Shown one piece after another: positions 53,941 to 62,734 of a stretch of DNA of 64,000 nucleotides. Origin of the DNA: Hydrogenophaga sp. Root209 (lineage in GTDB: Bacteria; Pseudomonadota; Gammaproteobacteria; Burkholderiales; Burkholderiaceae_C); NCBI RefSeq assembly GCF_001428625.1, contig NZ_LMIE01000006.1, forward strand, positions 38,673 through 102,672, read 5' to 3'. Numbering within the stretch: position 1 is the first letter of the stretch; each line of letters begins with the position of its first letter. A program made the translations under genes and the position numbers. The notes below the pieces were generated by a model. That model worked only from the letters and a program-made list of their open reading frames with translations, searched no databases and was not told the origin of the DNA.

Positions 53941-53967
53941 AGATCGGTCTGCGGCGCCCGAACTTGA
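53941..53967 (-). promoter_or_regulatory. Sigma-28 promoter for the Cache protein/MCP unit
   Basis: On the - strand TCAAGTTC, 11 bases, ACCGATCT. It matches TAAAGTTT-N11-GCCGATAA at 11 of 16 positions with exact spacing, about 100 bases before the Cache gene start. Confidence 0.65.
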
Positions 53968-53998
53968 CGCGGGTAAACCCGTGTTCGGTCGGCCGATC

Positions 53999-54715
53999 TC
54001 AGTGCTCGCGCAGTTTCGAGCGCAGGCGCGCTATGGACTGGCTGTGCAGTTGGCAGATGCGCGATTCGGTCACGCCGAGCACGGCGGCGATTTCCTTGAG
54101 GTTCATGTCGTGCTCGTAGTACATGCTCATGATCTGTTGCTCGCGCTCGGGCAGCACGTTGATGGCGGCCACCAGGGCGGTGCGCATGCGGTGGTCCTGC
54201 AGCTTGGCTGACGGATCGGCTTCGCTGTCGCCCATGTGGCGATCCAGGAAACCGTCTTCATCGTCGCTGCCACCGCTGATGTCTTCCAGATACACCAACT
54301 GGGTGCCGCGCACCTTGGCCAGCAGGTGCTGGTAATCGGCCAGTTCCATGCCCAGTTCGGCGGCGATCTCGGATTCCTTGGGCACGCGCTGCAGTTTCTG
54401 CTGCAGACGGCTCACGGCCTGCTCGATGTCTTTCTGGCTCTTGCGCGAGCCACGTGACATCCAGTCGCCTTCGCGCAGCTCGTCGATCATCGCGCCGCGG
54501 ATGCGCTGGCTGGCGAAGGTTTCGAACTGCACACCCTGTGTGGGCTCGAAGCGCGCAATGGCTTCGGTCAGACCGATCATGCCGACCTGGATCAGGTCAT
54601 CAAGCTCCACGCTCGGGGGCAACTTGGCGATCATGTGGTGGGCCAGACGCCGCACCAGCGGGCTGTATTTGCGCAGCTGCTCGTCGCGGTTGAGCGTGCC
54701 TTTGGCGGTGTACAT
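53999..54715 (-). CDS. fliA: Flagellar sigma factor FliA (sigma-28)
   Basis: FliA is the RNA polymerase sigma factor for late flagellar and chemotaxis genes. The 238-residue protein has region 2 (YSPLVRRLAHHMIAKLP, FETFASQRIRGAMIDELR), region 3 (KESEIAAELGMELADY) and region 4 with LKEIAAVLGVTESRICQLHSQS. It follows the flhG-like gene by two bases. FlgM, its inhibitor, is also in the window. Confidence 0.96.
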   Translation of the reverse strand: MYTAKGTLNRDEQLRKYSPLVRRLAHHMIAKLPPSVELDDLIQVGMIGLTEAIARFEPTQGVQFETFASQRIRGAMIDELREGDWMSRGSRKSQKDIEQAVSRLQQKLQRVPKESEIAAELGMELADYQHLLAKVRGTQLVYLEDISGGSDDEDGFLDRHMGDSEADPSAKLQDHRMRTALVAAINVLPEREQQIMSMYYEHDMNLKEIAAVLGVTESRICQLHSQSIARLRSKLREH

Positions 54716-54717
54716 CT

Positions 54718-55488
54718 TCAGCTCCAGAGAGGTGTCGGGGCAGCACGGACCAGGCCGTGGTACCCGTGTGTGTCGGTCTCGGCCTGCGTGGTGATGGCGC
54801 AGGCCTGGGCGCGGTGGCCCCAGGTGTGGGCGGGCCAGCTTTCAAGCTTCAGCCCGAGGTGGCGTGCCGCGCAGTCGGTGACCGTGGTCACCAGCGGCTG
54901 CAGAACCTGCGCGCCGCCCGAGGCCAGGGGCGCGAGCACTGGCGACAAACCCGCCGAGTGCAACACCTTGACCGAGCCGTAGGCGTCGATGGCGGCCTGC
55001 GGCTGTTCGAGCACGGGCACCATGGCACGGGCATTGAGCCCGGGCAACACGCCGGCCAGGCCGAAAGCCGGTGCGAACAGCAGCACGATCACGCCCGGCG
55101 CAAACGGCGCCAGCAGGCGCGAGAGCGCTGCCGGTGCGCCTGCGGCGTGCGCGGTTTCCTGCAGAGCCTGCAGGCCGCGCGCACCGGGCATCACCAGCCA
55201 CTCGGCGTTGTCGGCGGACTGCTCGAGGTGAGCGATGGAGGGGTCTTGCAACGCGCGCAGCAGGCCAAGGTGGCTGCCGGGCTCGCGCTGCACGCCGCTG
55301 GATTCGGTGGCCGTGCCGTCGACGATGACGACCGAGCGGCCCTGGTTCGTGAGGCAGGCGGCAAGCATGTAGAGCCACTCGTGGCCACGCGATGGCTGCG
55401 CGGGGCTGGCCACGGGCAACAGGCTGGGCCCGCCGCTGCGGCTCTCGCCGCGCAGACCGGCGGCCTGGTCGAAGCCGTGTTCAAACAT
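54718..55488 (-). CDS. FlhG/MinD-like flagellar number regulator lacking the P-loop
   Basis: A 256-residue protein in the flhF-flhG-fliA position. The fold resembles the MinD/FlhG start: WLYMLAACLTNQGRSVVIVDGTA corresponds to the helix and strand after the P-loop. However, the deviant Walker A (KGGxGKT) is replaced by a segment reading SPAQPSRGHEW with no Lys-Gly pattern, so ATP binding is doubtful. Later motifs are poorly preserved. It overlaps flhF by eight bases. It could act as an ATP-independent FlhF partner, or be diverging. Identity rests on position and on partial fold signature. Confidence 0.65.
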   Translation of the reverse strand: MFEHGFDQAAGLRGESRSGGPSLLPVASPAQPSRGHEWLYMLAACLTNQGRSVVIVDGTATESSGVQREPGSHLGLLRALQDPSIAHLEQSADNAEWLVMPGARGLQALQETAHAAGAPAALSRLLAPFAPGVIVLLFAPAFGLAGVLPGLNARAMVPVLEQPQAAIDAYGSVKVLHSAGLSPVLAPLASGGAQVLQPLVTTVTDCAARHLGLKLESWPAHTWGHRAQACAITTQAETDTHGYHGLVRAAPTPLWS

Positions 55489-57025
55489 GCGAGGCTCCCA
55501 GGTTCACGCCGCGTGCGTTGGTGGGCGCGAAGTAGAAGCCCATGTCGGTGGCCACCGGGTCGTAAGCCGACTTGCCGGACGTGCCCATGGACATGCGCAC
55601 CAGTGCCGTGGCGTCGGGGTTCTGCCAGTCTTCGGGCACGCGCTGGCCGTTGGCCACGCCGCGCAGCGTCACCTGGTGGCGGATCAGCGCGTCCAGTGCG
55701 GGGCCGAGCTTCACGGCTTCGTCCACCTTGGAGAGCACCACGCCGTGCAGCGAGCTGGCCTTGAACGAGGTCAGCACCTCGTCCAGCGTGTCGCCTTGCG
55801 ATCCGGCGTTGAGCACCAGCGTCTTCTTCACCGTGGGCATGTCCAGCACGTCGAGCATGTCCTGGATGCGCTGGTCGCGTTGACCGAGGCCCGCGGTGTC
55901 GATGATCACCAGGCGTTTGCCCGAGAGCAGGTTGAGCAGGTCCTTGAGCGCTGCGCGGTCGTGGGCCAGATGGGCCACCACACCGAGCATGCGGCCGTAG
56001 GCGCGCAGTTGTTCGTAACCCGAGACGCGGTAGGTGTCCAGCGTGATCATGCCCACGCTGCCGGCTCCGTACTGCTTGACGCATTGGGCCGCGAGCTTGG
56101 CGGCGGTGGTGGTCTTGCCCACGCCGGTGGCGCCGATCAGCGAAACCACACCGCCTTCGTCGCACAGGCCGGCGGCGGGCGCGCTCACCTTGAGGTTGCG
56201 GGTGATCACGTCCATGAGCCAGCGGAAGGCTTCGGGTGCACCGGCATCGGCGGGCACGCGGTCCAGCACGGCGCGGGCCATGGCGGGCGAGTAGCCAGCG
56301 CGGATCAGCTTGAGCATGAGGTTGGACTGGATCGGGTTCTGCTTGGAGGAACCGAGCCAGGCCAGCGTGTTGAAGCGCTCTTCGATCATGTCCTTCAACG
56401 CGGTGAGCTCCACCGCCATGCGGGTGTCTTCGTTGCTGGCGAAGCGCACCGAGGGCTGCGAATCTTCCCAGGCGGGTTCGGCCGTATCGCGGGTGCGGAT
56501 CGGCTGCTGGCCCAGGCGGCTTCCAAAGGCGGCCTGCACCGGCTCGTTGAAGCGCTGCACCGGCACCACGATCGGCTCGGCGGCGGGCATGGGGGTGGGC
56601 GCGGGCTGTACCGGCGCGGCTTGCACCGGCGCGCGGTACTGCGGTGCGGGCACCTCGGCGGCTGAGGACTCCTGCATCGATTCGCGGCGCTTGCGCAGCA
56701 TGCGTTCGCGCACATATTCCTGGAACGACAGCGTGCTCATGGCCAGCGCTTCGGTGTCACCTGCCACCGATTCGGGCTGTGCCTGCGTGGCAGCGGCCTT
56801 GGCGCGGGCGGCAAAGGCGGTGGGTGCGGCGGCTGGGCGGGTGATGATCGGTGCGGGGCTGGCGTTGTCGGCCAGCGAGGCCAGGCTCTCCTCGGCAGCG
56901 GCCATCACCTCAAACCCTTCGCTGGTGGAACGGGTGGAGAGGATGACGGCGCTGTCGCCGAAGGCGTTGCGGGCCTTGGCCATGGCTTCGCGGGAGGTCG
57001 GTGCGGTGAAGCGCTGGATGTTCAT
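55481..57025 (-). CDS. flhF: Flagellar SRP-like GTPase FlhF
   Basis: FlhF is a polar-flagellum placement GTPase of the SRP family. The 514-residue protein has an N-terminal B domain (MNIQRFTAPTSREAMAKAR) with a variable Pro/Ala-rich linker (about 85-170). The NG domain shows P-loop GATGVGKTT, G2/G3 region VIIDTAGLGQRD and G4 SKVDEAVKLG. Overlaps with flhA upstream (4 bases) and the flhG-like gene downstream (8 bases) indicate coupled translation. Confidence 0.95.
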   Translation of the reverse strand: MNIQRFTAPTSREAMAKARNAFGDSAVILSTRSTSEGFEVMAAAEESLASLADNASPAPIITRPAAAPTAFAARAKAAATQAQPESVAGDTEALAMSTLSFQEYVRERMLRKRRESMQESSAAEVPAPQYRAPVQAAPVQPAPTPMPAAEPIVVPVQRFNEPVQAAFGSRLGQQPIRTRDTAEPAWEDSQPSVRFASNEDTRMAVELTALKDMIEERFNTLAWLGSSKQNPIQSNLMLKLIRAGYSPAMARAVLDRVPADAGAPEAFRWLMDVITRNLKVSAPAAGLCDEGGVVSLIGATGVGKTTTAAKLAAQCVKQYGAGSVGMITLDTYRVSGYEQLRAYGRMLGVVAHLAHDRAALKDLLNLLSGKRLVIIDTAGLGQRDQRIQDMLDVLDMPTVKKTLVLNAGSQGDTLDEVLTSFKASSLHGVVLSKVDEAVKLGPALDALIRHQVTLRGVANGQRVPEDWQNPDATALVRMSMGTSGKSAYDPVATDMGFYFAPTNARGVNLGASHV

Positions 57026-59100
57026 GATGCAAGTTCTCCAAGAATCGGGCCAATGCGGATCAGGTGGGTTTCAGGAATTTCGCTGTGCGCCAGCACTTGC
57101 AGGCGGGGCGCGGCACGGCGCAGCAGGCGCGCCATGGCGTTGCGGATCGCGTCGGGCACCAGCAGGCAGGCGGGTACGCCTTTTTCTTCCTGCTTGTTGG
57201 CGATGTCGGTGGCCGATTTGCTCAGCATCTCGGCCACACCGGGGTCCAGCGCGCCGTTGGCCGCACCACTGAGGGCCTGCATCAGCAGACGCTCGAGACC
57301 GGGCTCGATGGCGATCACTTCGAGCTCTTTCACCGGGCCATAGATCTGCTGCACGATGGCCGGCGAGAGCGCGGTGCGCACGCGGCGGGCCAGCTCCTGC
57401 GGGTCGGTGGTGGTGGTGGCGTGTTCGGCGATCGATTCGATGATGGTGCGGATGTCGCGCACGTGCACCGACTCTTCCAGCAGCAGCTGCAGCACTTTCT
57501 GGAAGGTGGCAACGGAGATCATCTTGGGCACGACTTCTTCGATCAGTTTGGGGGCCAGTCGGGTGACGTGTTCAACCAGGTCCTGGGTCTCTGTCCGGCT
57601 CAGCAACTTGGCTGCCTGGACTTGCATCAAGTGTGAAAGATGCGTGGCCAGCACAGTCTCGGAATCAACCACGGTAAAACCGGCCATCTGCGCGTTTTCA
57701 CGTTGCTTGTCTTCGATCCAGTGCGCCGGCAGGCCGAACGCCGGGTCGGTCGTGGGGGTGCCGATCAAGGGGGTACCCAGGCCACCCGGGTCGATGGCCA
57801 GGAACATGCCGGGGAACACTTCGCCCTCGCCCACCACCACGCCGCGCAGCGTGATGCGGTAGGCGCTGGGGCGCAGCTCCAGGTTGTCGCGCACGTGCAC
57901 CGCGGGCGGCAGGAAACCCACCTCCTGTGCAAATTTCTTGCGCACGCCCTTGATGCGGGTGAGCAGGTCGCCCTGGCGGGTCTTGTCGACCATGGCGATC
58001 AGGCGGTAGCCCAGCTCCAGGCCGAGCAGGTCGACCGGCTGCAGGTCGTCCCAAGTGGCTTCGCCGTCGCCTTGCACGGCCGGTGCTTCGGGCTCGGCCA
58101 CGGGGCGCGCGTCCACCCGGGTGCGCCACCAGGCCAGGCCACCAAAAATCGCGGCGAAGGTCAGGAACACCACGTGCGGCATGCCCGGGATCACGCCCAG
58201 CAGGAACATGACCGCGGCCACGATGCCCATGACCTTCGAAGAGATGAACATCTGCTGCATCACCTGCGCGCCCAGGTCTTCGTCCTTGCCCACGCGCGAA
58301 ACCACCATGGCTGCGGCCACCGAGATCAGCAGCGAAGGAATCTGCGCCACCAGCGCGTCGCCCACCGCCAGCAGGATGTAGGTGCTGGCCGCCTCACCGG
58401 CCGACAGGCCGTGCTGCAGCACACCGACCGCGAAGCCGCCAATGATGTTGATGATCAGGATCAGGATGCCGGCGATGGCGTCGCCGCGCACGAACTTGGA
58501 GGCACCGTCCATGGAGCCGAAGAACTCGGCCTCGTCGCCCACTTCCTGGCGCCGCTTCTTGGCCTGCTTCTCGTCGATCAGGCCTGCGTTCAGGTCGGCG
58601 TCGATCGCCATCTGCTTGCCGGGCATGGCGTCCAGCGTGAAACGGGCCGACACCTCGGCAATGCGCTCCGAGCCCTTGGTGATCACGATGAAGTTGATCA
58701 CCACCAGGATCACGAACACGACGAAGCCAACCGCGAAGTTGCCGCCGATCAGGAAATGGCCAAAGGCCTCGATCACCGCGCCGGCCGCGCCCGGGCCGGT
58801 GTGGCCTTCGAGCAGCACCACGCGGGTGGAGGCCACGTTGAGCGAGAGGCGCAGCAGCGTGGTGAGCAGCAGCACGGTGGGGAACACCGAGAAGTCCAGC
58901 GGACGGCGCATGTAGGCCGCCACCATCATGACCACCAGGGCCAGCGCGATGTTGAGCGTGAAGAAGGTGTCGAGCACCCAGGGCGGCAGGGGCAGCACCA
59001 TCATCGAGAGGATGGTGATCACCAGCATGGGAGCGGCCAGGCCACCGGCCCAGGCCGCGTTGCGGTTGAGCCATTGCTGCAAGGGCGCGAGGGCGTTCAT
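57022..59100 (-). CDS. flhA: Flagellar export gate protein FlhA
   Basis: FlhA is the core of the flagellar type III export gate. The 692-residue protein has about eight membrane helices in the N-terminal half with the FHIPEP signature region (LRLSLNVASTRVVLLEG, TKGSERIAEVSARFTLDAMPGKQMAIDADL core). A cytoplasmic C-terminal half follows (EVVPKMISVATFQKVLQLLLEE). It overlaps flhB and flhF by four bases each. Confidence 0.97.
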   Translation of the reverse strand: MNALAPLQQWLNRNAAWAGGLAAPMLVITILSMMVLPLPPWVLDTFFTLNIALALVVMMVAAYMRRPLDFSVFPTVLLLTTLLRLSLNVASTRVVLLEGHTGPGAAGAVIEAFGHFLIGGNFAVGFVVFVILVVINFIVITKGSERIAEVSARFTLDAMPGKQMAIDADLNAGLIDEKQAKKRRQEVGDEAEFFGSMDGASKFVRGDAIAGILILIINIIGGFAVGVLQHGLSAGEAASTYILLAVGDALVAQIPSLLISVAAAMVVSRVGKDEDLGAQVMQQMFISSKVMGIVAAVMFLLGVIPGMPHVVFLTFAAIFGGLAWWRTRVDARPVAEPEAPAVQGDGEATWDDLQPVDLLGLELGYRLIAMVDKTRQGDLLTRIKGVRKKFAQEVGFLPPAVHVRDNLELRPSAYRITLRGVVVGEGEVFPGMFLAIDPGGLGTPLIGTPTTDPAFGLPAHWIEDKQRENAQMAGFTVVDSETVLATHLSHLMQVQAAKLLSRTETQDLVEHVTRLAPKLIEEVVPKMISVATFQKVLQLLLEESVHVRDIRTIIESIAEHATTTTDPQELARRVRTALSPAIVQQIYGPVKELEVIAIEPGLERLLMQALSGAANGALDPGVAEMLSKSATDIANKQEEKGVPACLLVPDAIRNAMARLLRRAAPRLQVLAHSEIPETHLIRIGPILGELAS

Positions 59101-60254
59101 TCAGTGTCCTTGGTGGCGGATTTCTTGAAGTGCGGATCCAGTTCGGGCGGCACCTGCGGGGTGGGCATCTCGGCGGGCATGGCGCCCTGGCCCTTGAGGG
59201 CGGCCTTGACCTGGTACACGTAGGCCAGCACCTGGGCCACGGCGGTGTACAGGGCCGAAGGCACCTCACCGTCGAGCTCGGCGTGCGCGTAGAGCGCACG
59301 GGCCAGCATGGGCGACTGCAGCACCGGCACGTTGTGCGCCTTGGCCACGTCGCGGATCTTCATGGCGATCAGGTCGGCACCCTTGGCCACCACGCGCGGC
59401 GCGTTCATGGAGGTGTCGTCGTAGCGGATCGCCACCGCGTAGTGGGTGGGGTTCATCACCACCAGATCGGCCTTGGGCACGGCGCCCACGCTGTTGCGCT
59501 GGGCCATCTCGCGCTGGCGCGCACGCCGCTGCGCCTTCACGTGCGGATCGCCCTCGGATTCCTTGTGCTCCTGCTTCACCTCCTGGTGAGACATCTTGAG
59601 CTGGTTGCTGTGCAGGAACTTCTGGATCGGAAAATCAACGATGGCGAAGAACGCCACCACGAGCAGCAACAGGCTCACGCCCTTCACCATCCAGGCGCCG
59701 AGCTGGCCGAGGCCGGATTCCAGCGGTTGCGTCACCAACGTTCCGAACAGCTCCACATGCGAAGCAATGAATTGCCAGGCAACGAAGCCCACCACGGCCG
59801 TGACGCCGGAGAGCCTCAAGGTGTCGATCACCTGCTGTTTGGAGAACAAGCGGCCAATGCCCTTGAGCGGGTTCAGGCGGCTGAGGTCCGGCGTGATGGG
59901 CTTGGTGCTCAGCGCGTAGCTGCCGGCAGCCACCGTGACAGCGATGGCCAGACCCAGCACCAACAGGCCCAGAGGCAGGTAGAGCATGAGGCCCTGTGAA
60001 AAGCCGTCCGCCAGGCGTTGCAGCATCTGGCCGGGTTGCTGCAGGGAGGCGTGGTCGAAGCGCAGTTGCCCTTGCAGGGAGGTGCGCAGCTTCTCGAAAC
60101 CCGTGGGGGCCAGCGCCAGCAGCAGCACGGAGCCGCCGCCGAGCACCGACAGGTTGGACAAGTCCTTGGAGCGCGGCACCTGACCATCGTCGCGGGCCTT
60201 CTTCAGGCGCTGCGCGGTGGCGGGTAGGTTCTTGTCTTGACTGGAAGATTCCAT
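59097..60254 (-). CDS. flhB: Flagellar export switch protein FlhB
   Basis: FlhB controls export substrate specificity. The 385-residue protein has four membrane helices and the autocleavage motif in VVMNPTHYAVAIRYDD (cleavage N|PTH). A normal-length C-terminal domain with LARALYAHAELDGEVPSALY follows. The ATG at 60254 is preceded by a 321-base repeat-rich gap separating it from cheZ. Confidence 0.96.
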   Translation of the reverse strand: MESSSQDKNLPATAQRLKKARDDGQVPRSKDLSNLSVLGGGSVLLLALAPTGFEKLRTSLQGQLRFDHASLQQPGQMLQRLADGFSQGLMLYLPLGLLVLGLAIAVTVAAGSYALSTKPITPDLSRLNPLKGIGRLFSKQQVIDTLRLSGVTAVVGFVAWQFIASHVELFGTLVTQPLESGLGQLGAWMVKGVSLLLLVVAFFAIVDFPIQKFLHSNQLKMSHQEVKQEHKESEGDPHVKAQRRARQREMAQRNSVGAVPKADLVVMNPTHYAVAIRYDDTSMNAPRVVAKGADLIAMKIRDVAKAHNVPVLQSPMLARALYAHAELDGEVPSALYTAVAQVLAYVYQVKAALKGQGAMPAEMPTPQVPPELDPHFKKSATKDTE

Positions 60255-60575
60255 GGAGCGGGCTCACTTGATCGGTGAATCCGATTCTGGAATCCGCTTG
60301 GAAAAACTAAAGGGGGATAAGACGCTGTGAACGGGTGCTTTTCTGCAATGCACCACTTCGAGCTCGGGGCGACTGGGCACGCTGCTCCGCGAATGTCCCC
60401 CGGCGGCTGGTGCCGCCTCCGCCTTGATTTCGCTGCGCAGCACACCCAGCCGCCCCGAGCTGGCGGGGGTTGGAGGGGGTTGGAGGGGGAGTCAATCCAG
60501 AAACACCGCGGAACCGGCTTTGCCGGGCCGCAGGTGTTGCCCCCTGAAAGGGGGTGGCGCGAAGCGCCGCGGGGG
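60255..60575. repeat. Gene-free, repeat-rich gap between cheZ and flhB
   Basis: No credible gene. It holds a long imperfect hairpin (GAGCTCGGGGCGACTGGG near 60359 pairing with CCCAGCCGCCCCGAGCT near 60450). It also holds short direct repeats (GGGGGTTGGA, 60475-60490) and, at about 60509-60574, a palindromic element of the family seen in gspJ/gspK (GCCGGGCCGC, CCCCCTGAAAGGGGG, GCGAAGCGCCGCGGGGG). It likely ends or attenuates the mot-che transcript before flhB. Confidence 0.75.
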
Positions 60576-61187
60576 TTAGAAACCGAGTGATGCCAACAGG
60601 TCGTCCACCTGTTTCTGGTCGTTGACCACATCGGTGCGGCCATCGCCATCCACCACCGGGCCGGCGAGTTCGTAGGCGTGGTCCTGGCCAGGCTGGCCGG
60701 AGGGTGCCGACTGCAGCAGCAGGCTGAGCAACTGCTCTTCGATGGTGCCGGCGAGCTGCACCACGCGTGCGATCACCTGGCCGGTCAGGTCATGGAAGTC
60801 CTGCGCCATCATGATGTCGGTCAAACGCGCGTCGGTCTGCTCGCTGGTGGTGATGATGTCGTTCGTCCACTCCATCAGTTCGGGCATGGCCTTGGCCAGC
60901 GCCGGCACGCGCGAGATCGTGTCGGCCAGCTGGCGCCCCCGCTCGGCGATCAGGCCCTGCTCGGTCTTGCCGAGTTCCACGTGGTTGAGCACCTTCTCCG
61001 CCGCTTCGCCGGTGAGGCGGGCGATATAGGACAGGCGGCTCTGCGCATCGGGCAACTGGTCGACCGTGCCCTTGAGCTTGTCGGTGTAGCCCAGCTCCTT
61101 CAGGGCGTCGTGCAACTGGCGTGTGATGGAGCCCAGTTTCTGAAACATCTGCGGGGCGCCAGGGTTTGCTGCGTCATCGTGGTTCAT
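60576..61187 (-). CDS. cheZ: CheY-P phosphatase CheZ
   Basis: CheZ dephosphorylates CheY-P. The 203-residue helical protein has the catalytic segment MAQDFHDLTGQVIARVVQL (Asp/Gln pair) and a C-terminal CheY-binding peptide (DVVNDQKQVDDLLASLGF). It lies 11 bases downstream of cheY. Confidence 0.94.
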   Translation of the reverse strand: MNHDDAANPGAPQMFQKLGSITRQLHDALKELGYTDKLKGTVDQLPDAQSRLSYIARLTGEAAEKVLNHVELGKTEQGLIAERGRQLADTISRVPALAKAMPELMEWTNDIITTSEQTDARLTDIMMAQDFHDLTGQVIARVVQLAGTIEEQLLSLLLQSAPSGQPGQDHAYELAGPVVDGDGRTDVVNDQKQVDDLLASLGF

Positions 61188-61198
61188 GACAGCGTTCC

Positions 61199-61585
61199 TT
61201 ATATGCCGAGCTTCTTGAAGATGTTGGCCAGCTTGTCTTCCAGCGTCGCCTTGGTGAAGGGCTTGACGATGTAGCCAGCCGCGCCGCTCTGGGCCGCCAG
61301 CACGATGTCTTCCTTGCGCGCCTCGGCCGTCACCATCAGCACCGGCAGGTGCTTGAGCTTCTCGTCCTTCTTGATTTCGGCCAGCAGCTCGAAACCGTTC
61401 ATGTTGGGCATGTTGATGTCGGAGACCACGAAGTTGAACACGCCGTTGCGCAGTTTGGCCAGCGCAATGGCGCCGTCTTCGGCCTCGTCCGCATCGGCGT
61501 GACCGATCTCTTTCAGCAGGTTGCGCACGATGCGGCGCATGGTGGAGAAGTCGTCAACGATCAGGAATTTCATCGGGGTGGACAT
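61199..61585 (-). CDS. cheY: Chemotaxis response regulator CheY
   Basis: CheY-P binds the flagellar switch. The 128-residue receiver has the acidic pair Asp11-Asp12 ([10 protein letters not shown]), phosphorylation site Asp56 ([12 protein letters not shown]), Thr86 (MVTAEA) and Lys108 (IVKPFT). It lies between motB and cheZ; cheA and cheW are not in this window. Confidence 0.96.
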   Translation of the reverse strand: MSTPMKFLIVDDFSTMRRIVRNLLKEIGHADADEAEDGAIALAKLRNGVFNFVVSDINMPNMNGFELLAEIKKDEKLKHLPVLMVTAEARKEDIVLAAQSGAAGYIVKPFTKATLEDKLANIFKKLGI

Positions 61586-61633
61586 GCATGCCTCCGAGGG
61601 CGGGTGGGTCGATGGGGTGGAGACGGAGGCTGT

Positions 61634-62617
61634 TCAGCCGCCGCTCCCTGAAGTTGATTTCGTCACTTCGCCGGGAATCTGAAGTGCCGGCGCCATGGAT
61701 GTTTCAACAGCTGCTGGTGCAGCGGGCGGGGCCACGGCCGCAGGGATCGAGCCTGGCGTCATGCGGTCTTCGGCCGCCTGCGTCATCACCACGATGCTGA
61801 TGCGCCGGTTGATCGGATCGGTGGGCGTCTCGGGTCTCAACAACCGGCTGGAGGCCAGGCCCTCCACGCGGCGCAGCTTGTCGTCGGGCAAACCGCCCGA
61901 AACCAGCTCGCGGCGCGAGGCGTTGGCCCGGTCGGCCGAGAGCTCCCAGTTGCTGTAGCCACGCTCGCCGCTGCCATAGGGCGTGGCGTCGGTGTGGCCA
62001 GCGAGCGCAATGCGGTTCTCCACATCGCCCAGGGCCCGTCCGATCTCGTGCAGGATGTCGCGCATGTAGGGCTTCACCAGCGAGCTGCCGGTGTCGAACA
62101 TCGGGCGATTCTGCTGGTCCACGATCTGGATGTGCAGACCATCGGTGGTTTTCTCCAGCTGGATCTGGTTGCCGAACTCGGCGAGCTTGGGACTGCTCTT
62201 GATCAGTTCGGCTATCTTTTTCTCCAGCGCGTCCAGCCGGGCGGCTTCCTGGCGGACCTTGGCTTCCTGGGCCATCTGGGCGCCCATCATCTTGGCCGCG
62301 CGCTCGGCCTCGCCGCTGTCCATCTGGCCAAACGACTTGCTCAGGTCACGGCCACCACCGGGCAGGATGCTGCTGCTGTTGCCGGTGCCCGGGCCGCCCA
62401 TGAGCGAGACCTTCACCGGCGACTGGAAGTAGCTGGCAATGCCGTCGAGCTCACCCTTGGCGGTGGAGCCCAGCAACCACATGAGCAGGAAGAACGCCAT
62501 CATGGCCGTCACAAAGTCGGCGTAGGCGATCTTCCACGCACCACCATGAGCGGCATGGCCGGTCTTCTTGATGCGCTTGATGATGATCGGTTGAAGTTTT
62601 TTTCCATCTCCAGCCAT
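61634..62617 (-). CDS. motB: Flagellar stator protein MotB
   Basis: MotB anchors the stator to peptidoglycan. The 327-residue protein has a basic N-terminus and one membrane helix with the proton-binding Asp (YADFVTAMMAFFLLMWLLG). The OmpA-like domain shows LAGHTDATPYG and NWELSADRANASRRELV. The C-terminal tail is Ala/Pro-rich. The Asp and proton-type surroundings suggest a proton-driven motor. Confidence 0.96.
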   Translation of the reverse strand: MAGDGKKLQPIIIKRIKKTGHAAHGGAWKIAYADFVTAMMAFFLLMWLLGSTAKGELDGIASYFQSPVKVSLMGGPGTGNSSSILPGGGRDLSKSFGQMDSGEAERAAKMMGAQMAQEAKVRQEAARLDALEKKIAELIKSSPKLAEFGNQIQLEKTTDGLHIQIVDQQNRPMFDTGSSLVKPYMRDILHEIGRALGDVENRIALAGHTDATPYGSGERGYSNWELSADRANASRRELVSGGLPDDKLRRVEGLASSRLLRPETPTDPINRRISIVVMTQAAEDRMTPGSIPAAVAPPAAPAAVETSMAPALQIPGEVTKSTSGSGG

Positions 62618-62662
62618 GTCAATTCCTCCGGAGCGGGAAACGGTTCAGTCCAAGGGCAACGA

Positions 62663-62731
62663 GGGTCCGGCTCTGCCGGCCCAAGGTGCCGCCCCCCTCC
62701 CAGGGGGGTGACGCGAAGCGGCGCGGGGGGT
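62663..62731. repeat. Palindromic repeat between motA and motB
   Basis: Contains GGTCCGGCTCTGCCGGCCCA, a CCCCCCTCCCAGGGGGG hairpin and GACGCGAAGCGGCGCGGGGG. This is the same family as the element at 60509-60574 and the reverse complement of the gspJ/gspK 81-bp units. Confidence 0.75.
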
Positions 62732-62734
62732 GTT

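Noticed and set aside
60203-60649. 148-codon ORF across the cheZ-flhB gap
   Set aside because: It runs through palindromic repeats and both flanking gene ends, has no ribosome binding site and is Pro/Arg/Ser-rich.
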